This document shows positions 22,388 through 30,603 of a stretch of DNA of 64,000 bases, in pieces (the first letter of the stretch is position 1; each line of letters starts with the position of its first letter). A program made the translations under genes and the position numbers. The notes under the pieces were generated by a model. That model saw only the letters and a list, made by a program, of their open reading frames with translations, did not search any database and had not been told where the DNA came from. This stretch comes from Caryophanales bacterium (GTDB lineage Bacteria > Bacillota > Bacilli > Bacillales > Bacillaceae_J), in the NCBI GenBank assembly GCA_012840465.1, contig DULJ01000040.1, positions 62,001 to 126,000 on the forward strand. The letters run 5' to 3'.

Positions 22388-22807
22388 ATGAAAAAATTAA
22401 TCTCAAAAATCAATTGGCTTGTTATTAGTTTTTCGTTATTCCTTATACCCAAAATGGCGTATGCGGATGATGAATTTCCATTTGAAAAACTAAAAAATAA
22501 TCTTCGCATTAGACCAGAAGTAATTGACGAATTTAGTTGGGCTTTTACACTTTTTATGATTGTTATGACAATCTTTTATTTTGTCATTTTTATAGTGATT
22601 CTTTGGGCAGTAGGAAAGAGAATTCTATCCTTTTTTCGTGGAAAAGACAAAGAGGTGTTTGATAAGTCGTTTGCCATTCAAGTTGGAATTGCATTGGCAA
22701 TGTTAATTTTATTATTATCTGGCTTATGGTTAGATATTCTTGAATTAATTTATGATGGAATTTCTAATATTGGAGATAAGGAAATCAAGCCGGCCTCGAA
22801 TGGGTGA
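22388..22807 (+). CDS. VirB2-like small membrane protein (candidate T4SS component)
   Basis: A 139-residue protein. The ATG at 22388 follows GTGAGGAGAAAATAC. A signal peptide with an AYA-D cleavage site (about residues 1-27) is followed by two membrane spans (FTLFMIVMTIFYFVIFIVILWAV and IQVGIALAMLILLLSGLWL). Signal peptide plus two spans, directly before a VirB6-like gene, is the usual position and topology of VirB2/TrbC-type subunits, but the sequence itself is not diagnostic. Overlaps the next frame slightly. Confidence 0.55.
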   Translation: MKKLISKINWLVISFSLFLIPKMAYADDEFPFEKLKNNLRIRPEVIDEFSWAFTLFMIVMTIFYFVIFIVILWAVGKRILSFFRGKDKEVFDKSFAIQVGIALAMLILLLSGLWLDILELIYDGISNIGDKEIKPASNG

Positions 22808-22812
22808 TAAAA

Positions 22813-25287
22813 TTGAAATATTTTAAAATACTTTTTGTCGTTCTTATGTTAATGGTGAACCCAATTTCAGTTTTTGCAGATGATAATGCTTCGGATTCTT
22901 CCACGTCCGAAGTTTCTCCATCGGATTCTGGTGAAAAATCTGAATCTAATTCAAGTGGTGGAGGAGACGGTGGTTTATTTGAAAGATTAGCAGCTTTTTT
23001 TAAAAAACTTAATGAAATGTTTCAAAAGGTTAACGAAATTTGGAATAACCTTCAGTTATTGATGACTCCGGAAGGAATCGTTGACTTATTTAATGGAATG
23101 GTTGTAAAAATCGTTGATGATGCATTAGCCCCCATGCTTGGTATTTTCGGATCTTCATTGCTTTTTTTGCCCGAAATTAAGGAAGCTGATTTTGTGCATG
23201 ATAATTGGAGTAGAATGGCTATCCTATCGATTCCTTTTATCTTGTTTTCTCTTGGTCTTTCAGGCCTGCAATTAGTAAGAGGGAAAAGAGAAATGCTGTC
23301 AATGTTCCGAGCGGCGTTAGTGGGGCTAGTCGTTATCTTTCTGAGTTTATCGATAATAAATGGGTTGCTGATTTTTTCAAATTATCTACTAGAACAAGCT
23401 TTAATAAATATGCTTGATACAACGATTGATTTGAAATCATTATCAGGTCAGGATGTCATAAAAGCAATGGTTGGAGGATTAGATGCAATAGAGGACCCAG
23501 AACTTAGTTTGATGACACTTGGACAATTTTTAGTGCAAACGGAAAATGGTGGTTTATTAGGCTTACTAGGAGTTACTGTTTTTGTTGTTCTCCCACTATT
23601 TTTAGTAGTATTTATTAAAACAATGGTAATGTTTGGATTAGCCATATTTTGTCCTGGTTGGGGCGCTTATGCAGTCTTTCGATCGAAAGAAGAAGTGATT
23701 GTAGGCTGGGGTAATCTGTTTTTCCGAACTTTAATGATTGGAATTATGATATCTTTGGCTTGGGGACAAATGGTTGAGTTTAAGACAGATACATTGAATG
23801 GTGAGGGAATAGCAGCTTTTACGGGTGTATCCCCTATAATATTCAACTGTATCTTGGTGATTATCATCTTGTTATTAACTTGGATTTTTTGGGCGAGACC
23901 GTTACTAGGTGCAGCCAAAGCACCTTTTGAGTTAAATGGTGGACAAGCTATTATGAAATTGGGAGAAACCCAACAAAAAGCTTCAGATATAGTGATGGAT
24001 ATAGCCAAAAGATATCAGGTTGATGGATGGCAAGAAAAAAGCCTGTCTTGGAAATCAAAAGGAAAAGAGTTGGAAGAGAAGGGGCGTTTGTATCAAGAAC
24101 AGCAAGTGGACTTTGGAAAAGTTCTTCAGTCGAAAATCCTTAGTCGCTCAACGATGCGTAATAGTGAATTGTTGGAGGGAATTCAATACAAACAGACACA
24201 GGAATACTTTAAACACTTAGGATCTGTTTCGAAAATACAAGATCAAGCCGTTTTGTCTTTTGATCAACCTATTGATTTACAATCATTAAAGAAGATATTC
24301 CAAAAAGAGCATGCTGGCGAGGAATGGATCAACCATCTAGAATTTGATTCTAGAATGAATCAAGTTGTTTTAAAGCAAGAACATGAACCACTTTTTCAAC
24401 AGGCTTTAGAAAATATGCTTAATTCAGAAGATAACTATTGGGAAACTAGTAATAGAAAATACGTTGTCTTAGAAAATGGTGTTCCAAAAGAGGTAGATGT
24501 AAAACCAACCGGTTTTAATTTAGGCTCCTACAAAGGGTTTGCGGATGCTGTAGAGCCTGTAGGTGATGGAAAGGACATTATCCGTTTGCCCGATGGTTCT
24601 GCGTTTTCAGATGAATTTATAGCATTTGTTAGAAAACGAAATCCTCTCGAGGCATGGGCTAATCGTGTTCAGCTTAATGAAGATAAAAACCAATTGGTTG
24701 TAGAAAAATCTTATTCAAGTAAATGGCAAAATGAACTTGATGAGTTTTATAGAAAACATACTCCGTATTGGCAAAATAAGAATAATGACTATGTTTCTAT
24801 GGATAATGGTGAAGTTCAAGTTTTTCAGGATAAACCTGGTAACGGAATATTTATGGGGAATTATGAGAATCACAACAAAATTCATTCGTTAGGCATTAAA
24901 GAACGTGCAGCACAGGATAAAAAAATGAACGATATATTTATCTTGCCAGACGATGATGCTATTCAAACAAAAATAACAAAGTTTATCGATTCTCAGAATA
25001 AAAGCCACCTCCATTCTTTTCTACAATTTGATGAAAATAAATTAAAAGTGGAACAGGCATATGCAAAAGAAATGGAAACTGTATTACACTCATTTTTCAA
25101 CTCGGCAACTCCTTATTGGATTGATCGAAAAGGTAAAGTGATGGTTCTAGATGAAGGAATTCCTGTTAATGTGGGATATGCGCCTACAAACGGTGTTTAC
25201 ATGGGAAGGTTTGAGCAGTTGCAGAGTAATGCTATTCAATCTCATCACAGTAAAAAGAAAAATGGAGGGGATTCCAGTGAAAAATAG
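22813..25287 (+). CDS. VirB6/TrbL-like polytopic conjugation protein with triplicated C-terminal domain
   Basis: An 825-residue protein starting at TTG 22813 (GGGTG six bases upstream). Signal peptide (to about residue 23), Ser-rich linker, then about six membrane segments between residues 125 and 365 with the hydrophobic TrbL/VirB6 character, comparable to the pLS20-type conjugation transmembrane protein. The remaining 450 residues are hydrophilic. They hold three related units of about 115-130 residues, each with L.FD....L.VEQ.Y and TPYW...N..Y/V.M.NG followed by G.YMG.YE. It is the probable inner-membrane channel of the secretion machine. Confidence 0.75.
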   Translation: MKYFKILFVVLMLMVNPISVFADDNASDSSTSEVSPSDSGEKSESNSSGGGDGGLFERLAAFFKKLNEMFQKVNEIWNNLQLLMTPEGIVDLFNGMVVKIVDDALAPMLGIFGSSLLFLPEIKEADFVHDNWSRMAILSIPFILFSLGLSGLQLVRGKREMLSMFRAALVGLVVIFLSLSIINGLLIFSNYLLEQALINMLDTTIDLKSLSGQDVIKAMVGGLDAIEDPELSLMTLGQFLVQTENGGLLGLLGVTVFVVLPLFLVVFIKTMVMFGLAIFCPGWGAYAVFRSKEEVIVGWGNLFFRTLMIGIMISLAWGQMVEFKTDTLNGEGIAAFTGVSPIIFNCILVIIILLLTWIFWARPLLGAAKAPFELNGGQAIMKLGETQQKASDIVMDIAKRYQVDGWQEKSLSWKSKGKELEEKGRLYQEQQVDFGKVLQSKILSRSTMRNSELLEGIQYKQTQEYFKHLGSVSKIQDQAVLSFDQPIDLQSLKKIFQKEHAGEEWINHLEFDSRMNQVVLKQEHEPLFQQALENMLNSEDNYWETSNRKYVVLENGVPKEVDVKPTGFNLGSYKGFADAVEPVGDGKDIIRLPDGSAFSDEFIAFVRKRNPLEAWANRVQLNEDKNQLVVEKSYSSKWQNELDEFYRKHTPYWQNKNNDYVSMDNGEVQVFQDKPGNGIFMGNYENHNKIHSLGIKERAAQDKKMNDIFILPDDDAIQTKITKFIDSQNKSHLHSFLQFDENKLKVEQAYAKEMETVLHSFFNSATPYWIDRKGKVMVLDEGIPVNVGYAPTNGVYMGRFEQLQSNAIQSHHSKKKNGGDSSEK

Positions 25288-26980
25288 GGAACTATCGGCT
25301 ACCTTTTTTGGAGATATTCGTGAGGATGTGAAATTGTTAGGCTTTTTGACCGTAAGTGATGCCTTATGGACACTTGCAAGTGTGATAGTAGGCACTGTAC
25401 TTGTTACAGTGCTTTTTTTCATAAACGTTTGGATGAAATTAGCAATCATTCTTCTGCTTGTTTTGGGCACTTTCTTTTATCGTGTGTTTAGAATAGGTGA
25501 TATCAGAAAAAAGAATAGGGAATTCAAAAAATTATCTAAGGAAACGCAAGGATCCCAATTATTTAAATCCATAGACGAGGAAGGTGCTTTTTATATTTCA
25601 AACGACGAATGGCATTGTGTGTTTGAAATGACCCCACCTCCATGGAATTCTCAAACATTCCGGGAAAAAAGTTTATTAATTTCTGCATTTCAAACCTTAT
25701 TAAGAACCTGTGCAACGAAGAAGGTGGTCATTAAAACATTATCGATGAAGCAACCTGATTTGTGCAGACACCAATGGGACATATGGGAAAGGCAAAAATC
25801 AAAGTTCTCATTAATAGAAGAAATGAAGACCAATCGAATCGATTTTTATAGACAATTGGCACAGAACAGATTTGCAATTAAGCATAGATATTTCTTGCGA
25901 TTATCGGTTAACTTCCGTGATATACCTGATTTATTAACTAAAGATAAAGATGAAATGAATCGAAAAGTAAAAAAGCATTTCCGAGAGGAGGTTTTGCCAT
26001 TAGTATATGACCTTGAAAAACTTGGTTTTAGCTACTACATGATTTCTGGTCTAAATTTTGCTGAATTAGAGGCGGAAGAGATGGATCATTTTAGTTGGTT
26101 AAGTTGGATTAATAGAGGCGCATCTTGGGAAGATTCAAGTTTAATGATGAGGCCAGTGTTAGAAAGCGATCAAAGTTCTCAAAAACGAGTAAATAATGAT
26201 CATGATGGTAGGCATACCAACAGTAGATTTTCAAGAAGAGAAGCTAAGGTGAAAATGTTCAAATTAGGTCATGATAAAATTATTGATTTTGTAGCTGCCT
26301 ACAAAGAAAAAGTAAAGATTGAGAAACTGAAACCAAGAAAGAATGTTTCTAAATCTAGTGTACCCATGCTAGAGGATTTGGAATTAAAGACTGCTTCATT
26401 TTCGAAGGAAATTATCAATTCTAATAAGGACAAACTAGAATTCATTGTTTTATTCTCGTCTGAAACGACTGGAAAAACTATCATAGGAATAAATCTTGCC
26501 GTCGCAATTGCGAAAACGGGGAGATCTGTTCATTATATGGATACAACCAATAATCTAGGGGTGAAAGGTATATTTAGTGCTGAAGATTTTCCAATTAACT
26601 TGTTAAACCTGCCCTTAAGAGTTAGCGGTTATGAGGAAAATACAGAGGCAGAAATTGTCATTATTGAAGCCAGTGATAAGGAATATATTCCTCAAGAATC
26701 GAAGACTTTTGTCATAAGTGATTCCAATTTAAAGAATCAAATCAGTATTAGAAACCAACTTTTTGGTGTGCATCCAGAAGGTATAATTTGGAATAGGCCG
26801 GATGAAGAGCAACCGCCAATGGAAATCATTCACCTGCCTTTAATCTGCAAGGTTAAAGAAATGAAAGGGGAACAGCCAAGAGCGTTGGTTGATGAACGAT
26901 TAAGTGAAAGCCTATTAGCTGTAGCGCAATTTGATTACATTGATTACTTTATAGAACAGGGAGTATCAGCATGTCAATAA
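25277..26980 (+). CDS. Membrane-anchored P-loop protein of the secretion block
   Basis: A 567-residue protein from GTG 25277 (GGAGGGG upstream), overlapping the previous gene by 11 bases. Two adjacent membrane spans at about residues 28-70 (LWTLASVIVGTVLVTVLFFINVWMKLAIILLLVLGTFFY) recall PrgI/VirB3-type subunits. The central part (SLLISAFQTLLRTCATKKVVIKTLS...) is reminiscent of VirB4 N-terminal domains. The C-terminal third has a MinD-like P-loop with an unusual loop, VLFSSETTGKTIIGINLAVAIAKTG, so nucleotide binding is possible although the KGGVGKT signature is lost. It may be a VirB3/VirB4-N-like adaptor; no exact family is known to me. Confidence 0.6.
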   Translation: MKNRELSATFFGDIREDVKLLGFLTVSDALWTLASVIVGTVLVTVLFFINVWMKLAIILLLVLGTFFYRVFRIGDIRKKNREFKKLSKETQGSQLFKSIDEEGAFYISNDEWHCVFEMTPPPWNSQTFREKSLLISAFQTLLRTCATKKVVIKTLSMKQPDLCRHQWDIWERQKSKFSLIEEMKTNRIDFYRQLAQNRFAIKHRYFLRLSVNFRDIPDLLTKDKDEMNRKVKKHFREEVLPLVYDLEKLGFSYYMISGLNFAELEAEEMDHFSWLSWINRGASWEDSSLMMRPVLESDQSSQKRVNNDHDGRHTNSRFSRREAKVKMFKLGHDKIIDFVAAYKEKVKIEKLKPRKNVSKSSVPMLEDLELKTASFSKEIINSNKDKLEFIVLFSSETTGKTIIGINLAVAIAKTGRSVHYMDTTNNLGVKGIFSAEDFPINLLNLPLRVSGYEENTEAEIVIIEASDKEYIPQESKTFVISDSNLKNQISIRNQLFGVHPEGIIWNRPDEEQPPMEIIHLPLICKVKEMKGEQPRALVDERLSESLLAVAQFDYIDYFIEQGVSACQ

Positions 26981-27546
26981 AGTATATAAGAAAGCTACAA
27001 AAAATAGCAGCTTTAACTTGTGTATTCATCATTCCAGCTATAATAGCATTGTTTTATGACTTTGATATTCTTTATTTTATTTTTATGTTAATCCCTATTA
27101 GCCTGTTACTAGTATCGATTGGTTTATATTATTTTGCATTGAATCAATTATATCAATCTAGAAAACATTTAAATTTAGAGCGAATAGGGATCCGTTGTAT
27201 TTCGAAAAATAGACGATTGTATGAGATCCATTTGTTGCCTGGCAAAAAAGCTCAATCTGAAAAAAATATTATTCGTGAGGTTAGTCGGGATATTAAAAAA
27301 GTATCTTCCTGGGCAAACAAACAAAAAGAAGAAATTTGGTTTATCATGACAACACATGAGCAATTAGTTAATATAACAAGAATATTCCTGAAACGTGAAA
27401 AAATTAGACACCATATTGGTCCTTTGCATGATCGGTTAATTAAATATAAAAAATCAGACTGGAGAAGAGTTCAAAAAAAATTTTACGGAAAAGATATGGG
27501 CTTATCTAAGCCAGAGGTTTGGAAGACTTTATATATTCGAATATAA
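26971..27546 (+). CDS. Two-span membrane protein of the secretion block
   Basis: A 191-residue protein overlapping the preceding gene by ten bases (AGGGAG upstream). Residues about 12-52 form two close membrane spans (ALTCVFIIPAIIALFYDFDILYFIFMLIPISLLLVSIGLYYF), followed by a basic cytoplasmic domain of 130 residues. No family is recognised. The tight coupling on both sides indicates a structural partner of the channel or of the P-loop protein. Confidence 0.65.
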   Translation: MSIKYIRKLQKIAALTCVFIIPAIIALFYDFDILYFIFMLIPISLLLVSIGLYYFALNQLYQSRKHLNLERIGIRCISKNRRLYEIHLLPGKKAQSEKNIIREVSRDIKKVSSWANKQKEEIWFIMTTHEQLVNITRIFLKREKIRHHIGPLHDRLIKYKKSDWRRVQKKFYGKDMGLSKPEVWKTLYIRI

Positions 27547-27558
27547 GGAGGTTTTTTA

Positions 27559-28809
27559 ATGTTAAGAGAAGCTAGAAAAATAATTTTTTCCACGTTTGAA
27601 CTAAAAGGGATTCAGGCGGATGTTGAATTATCTCATAAACGTTTACTAGAAAAGATTCAAGAAAATGGGCCAAGTGTCGTTTATATATTATGGCCAGAAG
27701 AAAAGCAATTACTGAATAACTTAGTTGAGTGCACAGTATTCGGGGTAGGTGATCCAAATAACCGAAGTGAATATAAAGAAGCGATTCGCTCAGGGCTTGA
27801 AGACTTGCTTGATCGTCAGGATTTTGTATTGGATGAAGACCATGATGATTTTGAGGAAGAAGATCAAATTATTTATCTCACTCCTCAAAAAAGAAATACA
27901 ACCCATCCTATTCAAGATCTAAAAATTAGTGATAATACTTTTTCAAGAAAAGAAAATTTACAATACATTAATTTTAAAGAATTGCATATACAATCCTTAG
28001 GAGGACGGCAAACTTTTTGCATAACCTCAACAAAAGGTGGTGTCGGTAAAACTACTATATCTTCAAATCTAGCATTCTCTTTAGCTAATTTTAAACAATC
28101 GAGGGTGTGCTTGGTTGATTTTATGCAACCACATGGTAATATCACTACAAGATTTCGTATTAACAGTAATTTGTCGCCATTATCATGGGAAAGATATAGG
28201 AAGAATAATACAATATTAACTGACAGACAAATTCTATCAGAGTTAGTAATTAGACACCCAAGTAACAATTTATATATATTACCTGGTGTCAATCTTGGTG
28301 AAAATGTATCAGTCGAATTGGGTAAATACATTTTATCGAATTTAGTCCAAGTATTTGATTACGTTGTGATTGATGTTGGCCCTGAGGATATGGAATTACA
28401 AATGCAAGCTATGTTAATGGCCAATAAAACATTTTTAGTGGTTGATTATGATATTGCTACAATTTATGATACGCAGATTTATATTCAACAATGGAATAAA
28501 AGGAAGTTGCTGCTTGATAAAATTAATATAGTTGTAAACTTTGAGACTGCAAAACGAGATAAGAAAAATCCCATTACAAGAGAAAAATGCAAGCAATACT
28601 TTTCAGGCATGGATATTGTGGCATTTATGCCTGAGGTTGAAGGGATGAGGGGCATACATAATGATGGAAAAGTCATTGCAGAGAATGCCACTCATCCTTT
28701 CACACAACAAATTGATAAAATGGTGCAGCAATTTATACCTGATTATAAGAGAGTCAGTAAAATTGGATTTTTACAAAGACTATTTGGAAGTAGGGATCAA
28801 AATGATTAA
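27559..28809 (+). CDS. MinD/ParA-family ATPase, CpaE-like
   Basis: A 416-residue protein after AAGGAGG. The N-terminal 140 residues look like a degenerate receiver-like domain (VVYILWPEEKQLLNNLV...). From about residue 153 a deviant Walker A, ITSTKGGVGKTTISSNLAFSLA, and FVVIDVGPED-type Walker B define the MinD/CpaE fold. CpaE/TadZ ATPases place Tad pilus machines at the pole. A second, more degenerate relative is in the Tad operon at 45075, so this one may localise the membrane channel half. Overlaps the next gene by eight bases. Confidence 0.8.
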   Translation: MLREARKIIFSTFELKGIQADVELSHKRLLEKIQENGPSVVYILWPEEKQLLNNLVECTVFGVGDPNNRSEYKEAIRSGLEDLLDRQDFVLDEDHDDFEEEDQIIYLTPQKRNTTHPIQDLKISDNTFSRKENLQYINFKELHIQSLGGRQTFCITSTKGGVGKTTISSNLAFSLANFKQSRVCLVDFMQPHGNITTRFRINSNLSPLSWERYRKNNTILTDRQILSELVIRHPSNNLYILPGVNLGENVSVELGKYILSNLVQVFDYVVIDVGPEDMELQMQAMLMANKTFLVVDYDIATIYDTQIYIQQWNKRKLLLDKINIVVNFETAKRDKKNPITREKCKQYFSGMDIVAFMPEVEGMRGIHNDGKVIAENATHPFTQQIDKMVQQFIPDYKRVSKIGFLQRLFGSRDQND

Positions 28810-29578
28810 AGGGTACCTTGTCCTTTTATTCCTTTTAATAGTAGGTCTATTAAATAATAATTCAGTAGATGCAGCTGAATTTCAAAAATTACAAGTCCCA
28901 TTAGAAAAACTAAGGACAGATAAAATTGTTCATATTCAAGATAAGGATGGAAATGTAACTAAAGTGACCTACGTAAGTGAAAATGAAAAGGAAGTAGTTT
29001 TGAATGTTTTAACAGATGAAAGTAAGGTGATTACAATTTCTAAACTTGCTGTAAAGATATTTAAGGACGTTCCTGGCCATTGGGCCGAAAATGATATTTA
29101 TAAATTAACAGCAATGGGGTACATTGCTGGTTTTCCAGATGATACATTCCGTCCCGATAAAGAAATAACGCGTGCAGAGTTTGCAGCACTTTTCTTAAGG
29201 ATAGTTGACCAAGAGAAAAGTGCTATTTTTATGCCTGCATTTAGCGATGTTAAAAAGGAGGAATGGTTTTCTACCTCAATTTCAGCATTACTACAACGAG
29301 GCAATATTAAGAAGGGTGATTATGGTGCCTATTTACAACCTAATGAACCGATAACACGTGAGGAAGTGGCAAGATGGATTGCACCAGAAATTAAAAAAGT
29401 CTCTGAATCTGGAAATGATTTTAAAGACTTTGGAAAGATTCAATATCAAGAGGAAGTAAAAATTGCCTCAAAAGCCGGGTTAATCAAAGGTTTTGTAGAT
29501 GGTACATTTCGACCTACAAACTATACAACAAGAGCAGAAGCAACAGCAATTTTAGTCAGACTTTTGGCTCTGAATTAA
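28802..29578 (+). CDS. Secreted protein with three SLH domains
   Basis: A 258-residue protein beginning at ATG 28802 inside the end of the ATPase gene. A signal peptide (VLLFLLIVGLLNNNSVDAA) is followed by a 60-residue linker and three S-layer-homology domains: FKDVPGHWAENDIYKLTAMGY...FRPDKEITRAEF, FSDVKKEEWFSTSISALL..., and FKDFGKIQYQEEVKIASKAGL...FRPTNYTTRAEA. SLH triplets bind pyruvylated secondary wall polymers, so it anchors something, perhaps the machine itself, in the Gram-positive wall. Its translational coupling to the ATPase gene supports that role. Confidence 0.88.
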   Translation: MIKGYLVLLFLLIVGLLNNNSVDAAEFQKLQVPLEKLRTDKIVHIQDKDGNVTKVTYVSENEKEVVLNVLTDESKVITISKLAVKIFKDVPGHWAENDIYKLTAMGYIAGFPDDTFRPDKEITRAEFAALFLRIVDQEKSAIFMPAFSDVKKEEWFSTSISALLQRGNIKKGDYGAYLQPNEPITREEVARWIAPEIKKVSESGNDFKDFGKIQYQEEVKIASKAGLIKGFVDGTFRPTNYTTRAEATAILVRLLALN

Positions 29579-29608
29579 TTTTTTAAAAATAAGTAAGGGG
29601 GAATTCTT

Positions 29609-30082
29609 ATGCAATATCATACCCATTTAGCTTTCGGAGCTGTAGCAGGAATTGCTGCGGTGAAGTTCATGAATATTGATATATCAGATGGGATGCTTAT
29701 ATATGGAGGTGGAGTATTATTAGGTTCTTTGCTCCCTGATATAGATCACCCTAGAAGTAAAATCAGTAATAAAGTACCAATTTTACCTTCAGTTATCAAT
29801 TTAATATTTAGTCACAGAAGTTTTTTTCATAGCATTGTATTTGTTGCTCTTTTAAGTTTGCTGTATTCCGCTCCTATACCAGGTAGCTTTGTCACGGGTC
29901 TAATTATAGGTGTAATTAGCCATATGATCGGGGATATGATGACAAACAAAGGAATTAAATTGCTATTTCCTTTTGGAAGTTATATTAGTCTACCGCTTAC
30001 CTTTCGTACAGGAGGAATAGTAGAACAAATTTTATTTTTTCTCTTTACAATAGGGGCATATGGATTGTTAATGGTCTTCTAA
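29609..30082 (+). CDS. YdjM-like membrane-bound metal-dependent hydrolase
   Basis: A 157-residue protein with four or so membrane segments and the family hallmarks near the N-terminus: YHTHLAFGAVAG, LLGSLLPDIDHPRSKI (Asp-Ile-Asp-His) and FSHRSFFHSI, then VISHMIGDMMTNKGI. These His and Asp residues are the putative metal ligands of the PF04307 (YdjM/LexA-binding) family. Substrate is unknown; phospholipid-related hydrolysis has been proposed for the family. AAGGGGGA precedes the ATG. Confidence 0.85.
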   Translation: MQYHTHLAFGAVAGIAAVKFMNIDISDGMLIYGGGVLLGSLLPDIDHPRSKISNKVPILPSVINLIFSHRSFFHSIVFVALLSLLYSAPIPGSFVTGLIIGVISHMIGDMMTNKGIKLLFPFGSYISLPLTFRTGGIVEQILFFLFTIGAYGLLMVF

Positions 30083-30109
30083 TTTAAAAAAGCCTGAGGA
30101 GGCAAAAAA

Positions 30110-30590
30110 ATGACCGAGATCGTTAAGTTAGTTAAAACAGATGAAAGTAGTTTTTTTATCAGGGAGTTTTTACTTTATGCAAAATCAGATAAAGGATTAC
30201 GTCCAAAGACAATTACTGCTTATGAAATAGATCTAGAAGAGTTAAAAAACATATTTTCCAAACAGAAGTTTGCTTGAGTTAAAAGAAAATGATATACGTC
30301 AATTTAAATATTCTTTATCAGATAGAAATTTAGCGCCTCGTACTATCAACCGTAAATTGTCGGTAGTTAGATCGTTTTTTTCTTACTTTGTAGATAATGA
30401 AGACTATTGTATACAAAAGAATCCTGGACGGAATATTCCTAGAATGAAAGAGCCTAAGAAACTTCCAATAACATTATTAAGTGAAAGCCAAGCCGAAACA
30501 TTGTTAAATGGCACGCTGTTAACCGGAAAATATCGATTGGGTAGATTTACAATTTCATTTGTTATCTACCCCTTTTTATTTTTAAATTAG
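30110..30590 (+). pseudogene. Truncated, frameshifted tyrosine recombinase
   Basis: The ATG at 30110 (GAGGAGG upstream) opens a 55-codon frame, FFIREFLLYAKSDKGLRPKTITAYEIDLEELKNIF, that stops at about 30277. The neighbouring frame continues from there, LELKENDIRQFKYSLSDRNLAPRTINRKLSVVRSFFSYFVDN..., which is the XerC/D-type SAM-like core-binding domain. The sequence then diverges at about 30560. The catalytic domain with R-H-R-Y is absent. It is therefore a dead remnant of a Xer/integrase gene, broken by a one-base indel and a 3' truncation. Confidence 0.85.
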
Positions 30591-30603
30591 GGAGATGATT
30601 AGG

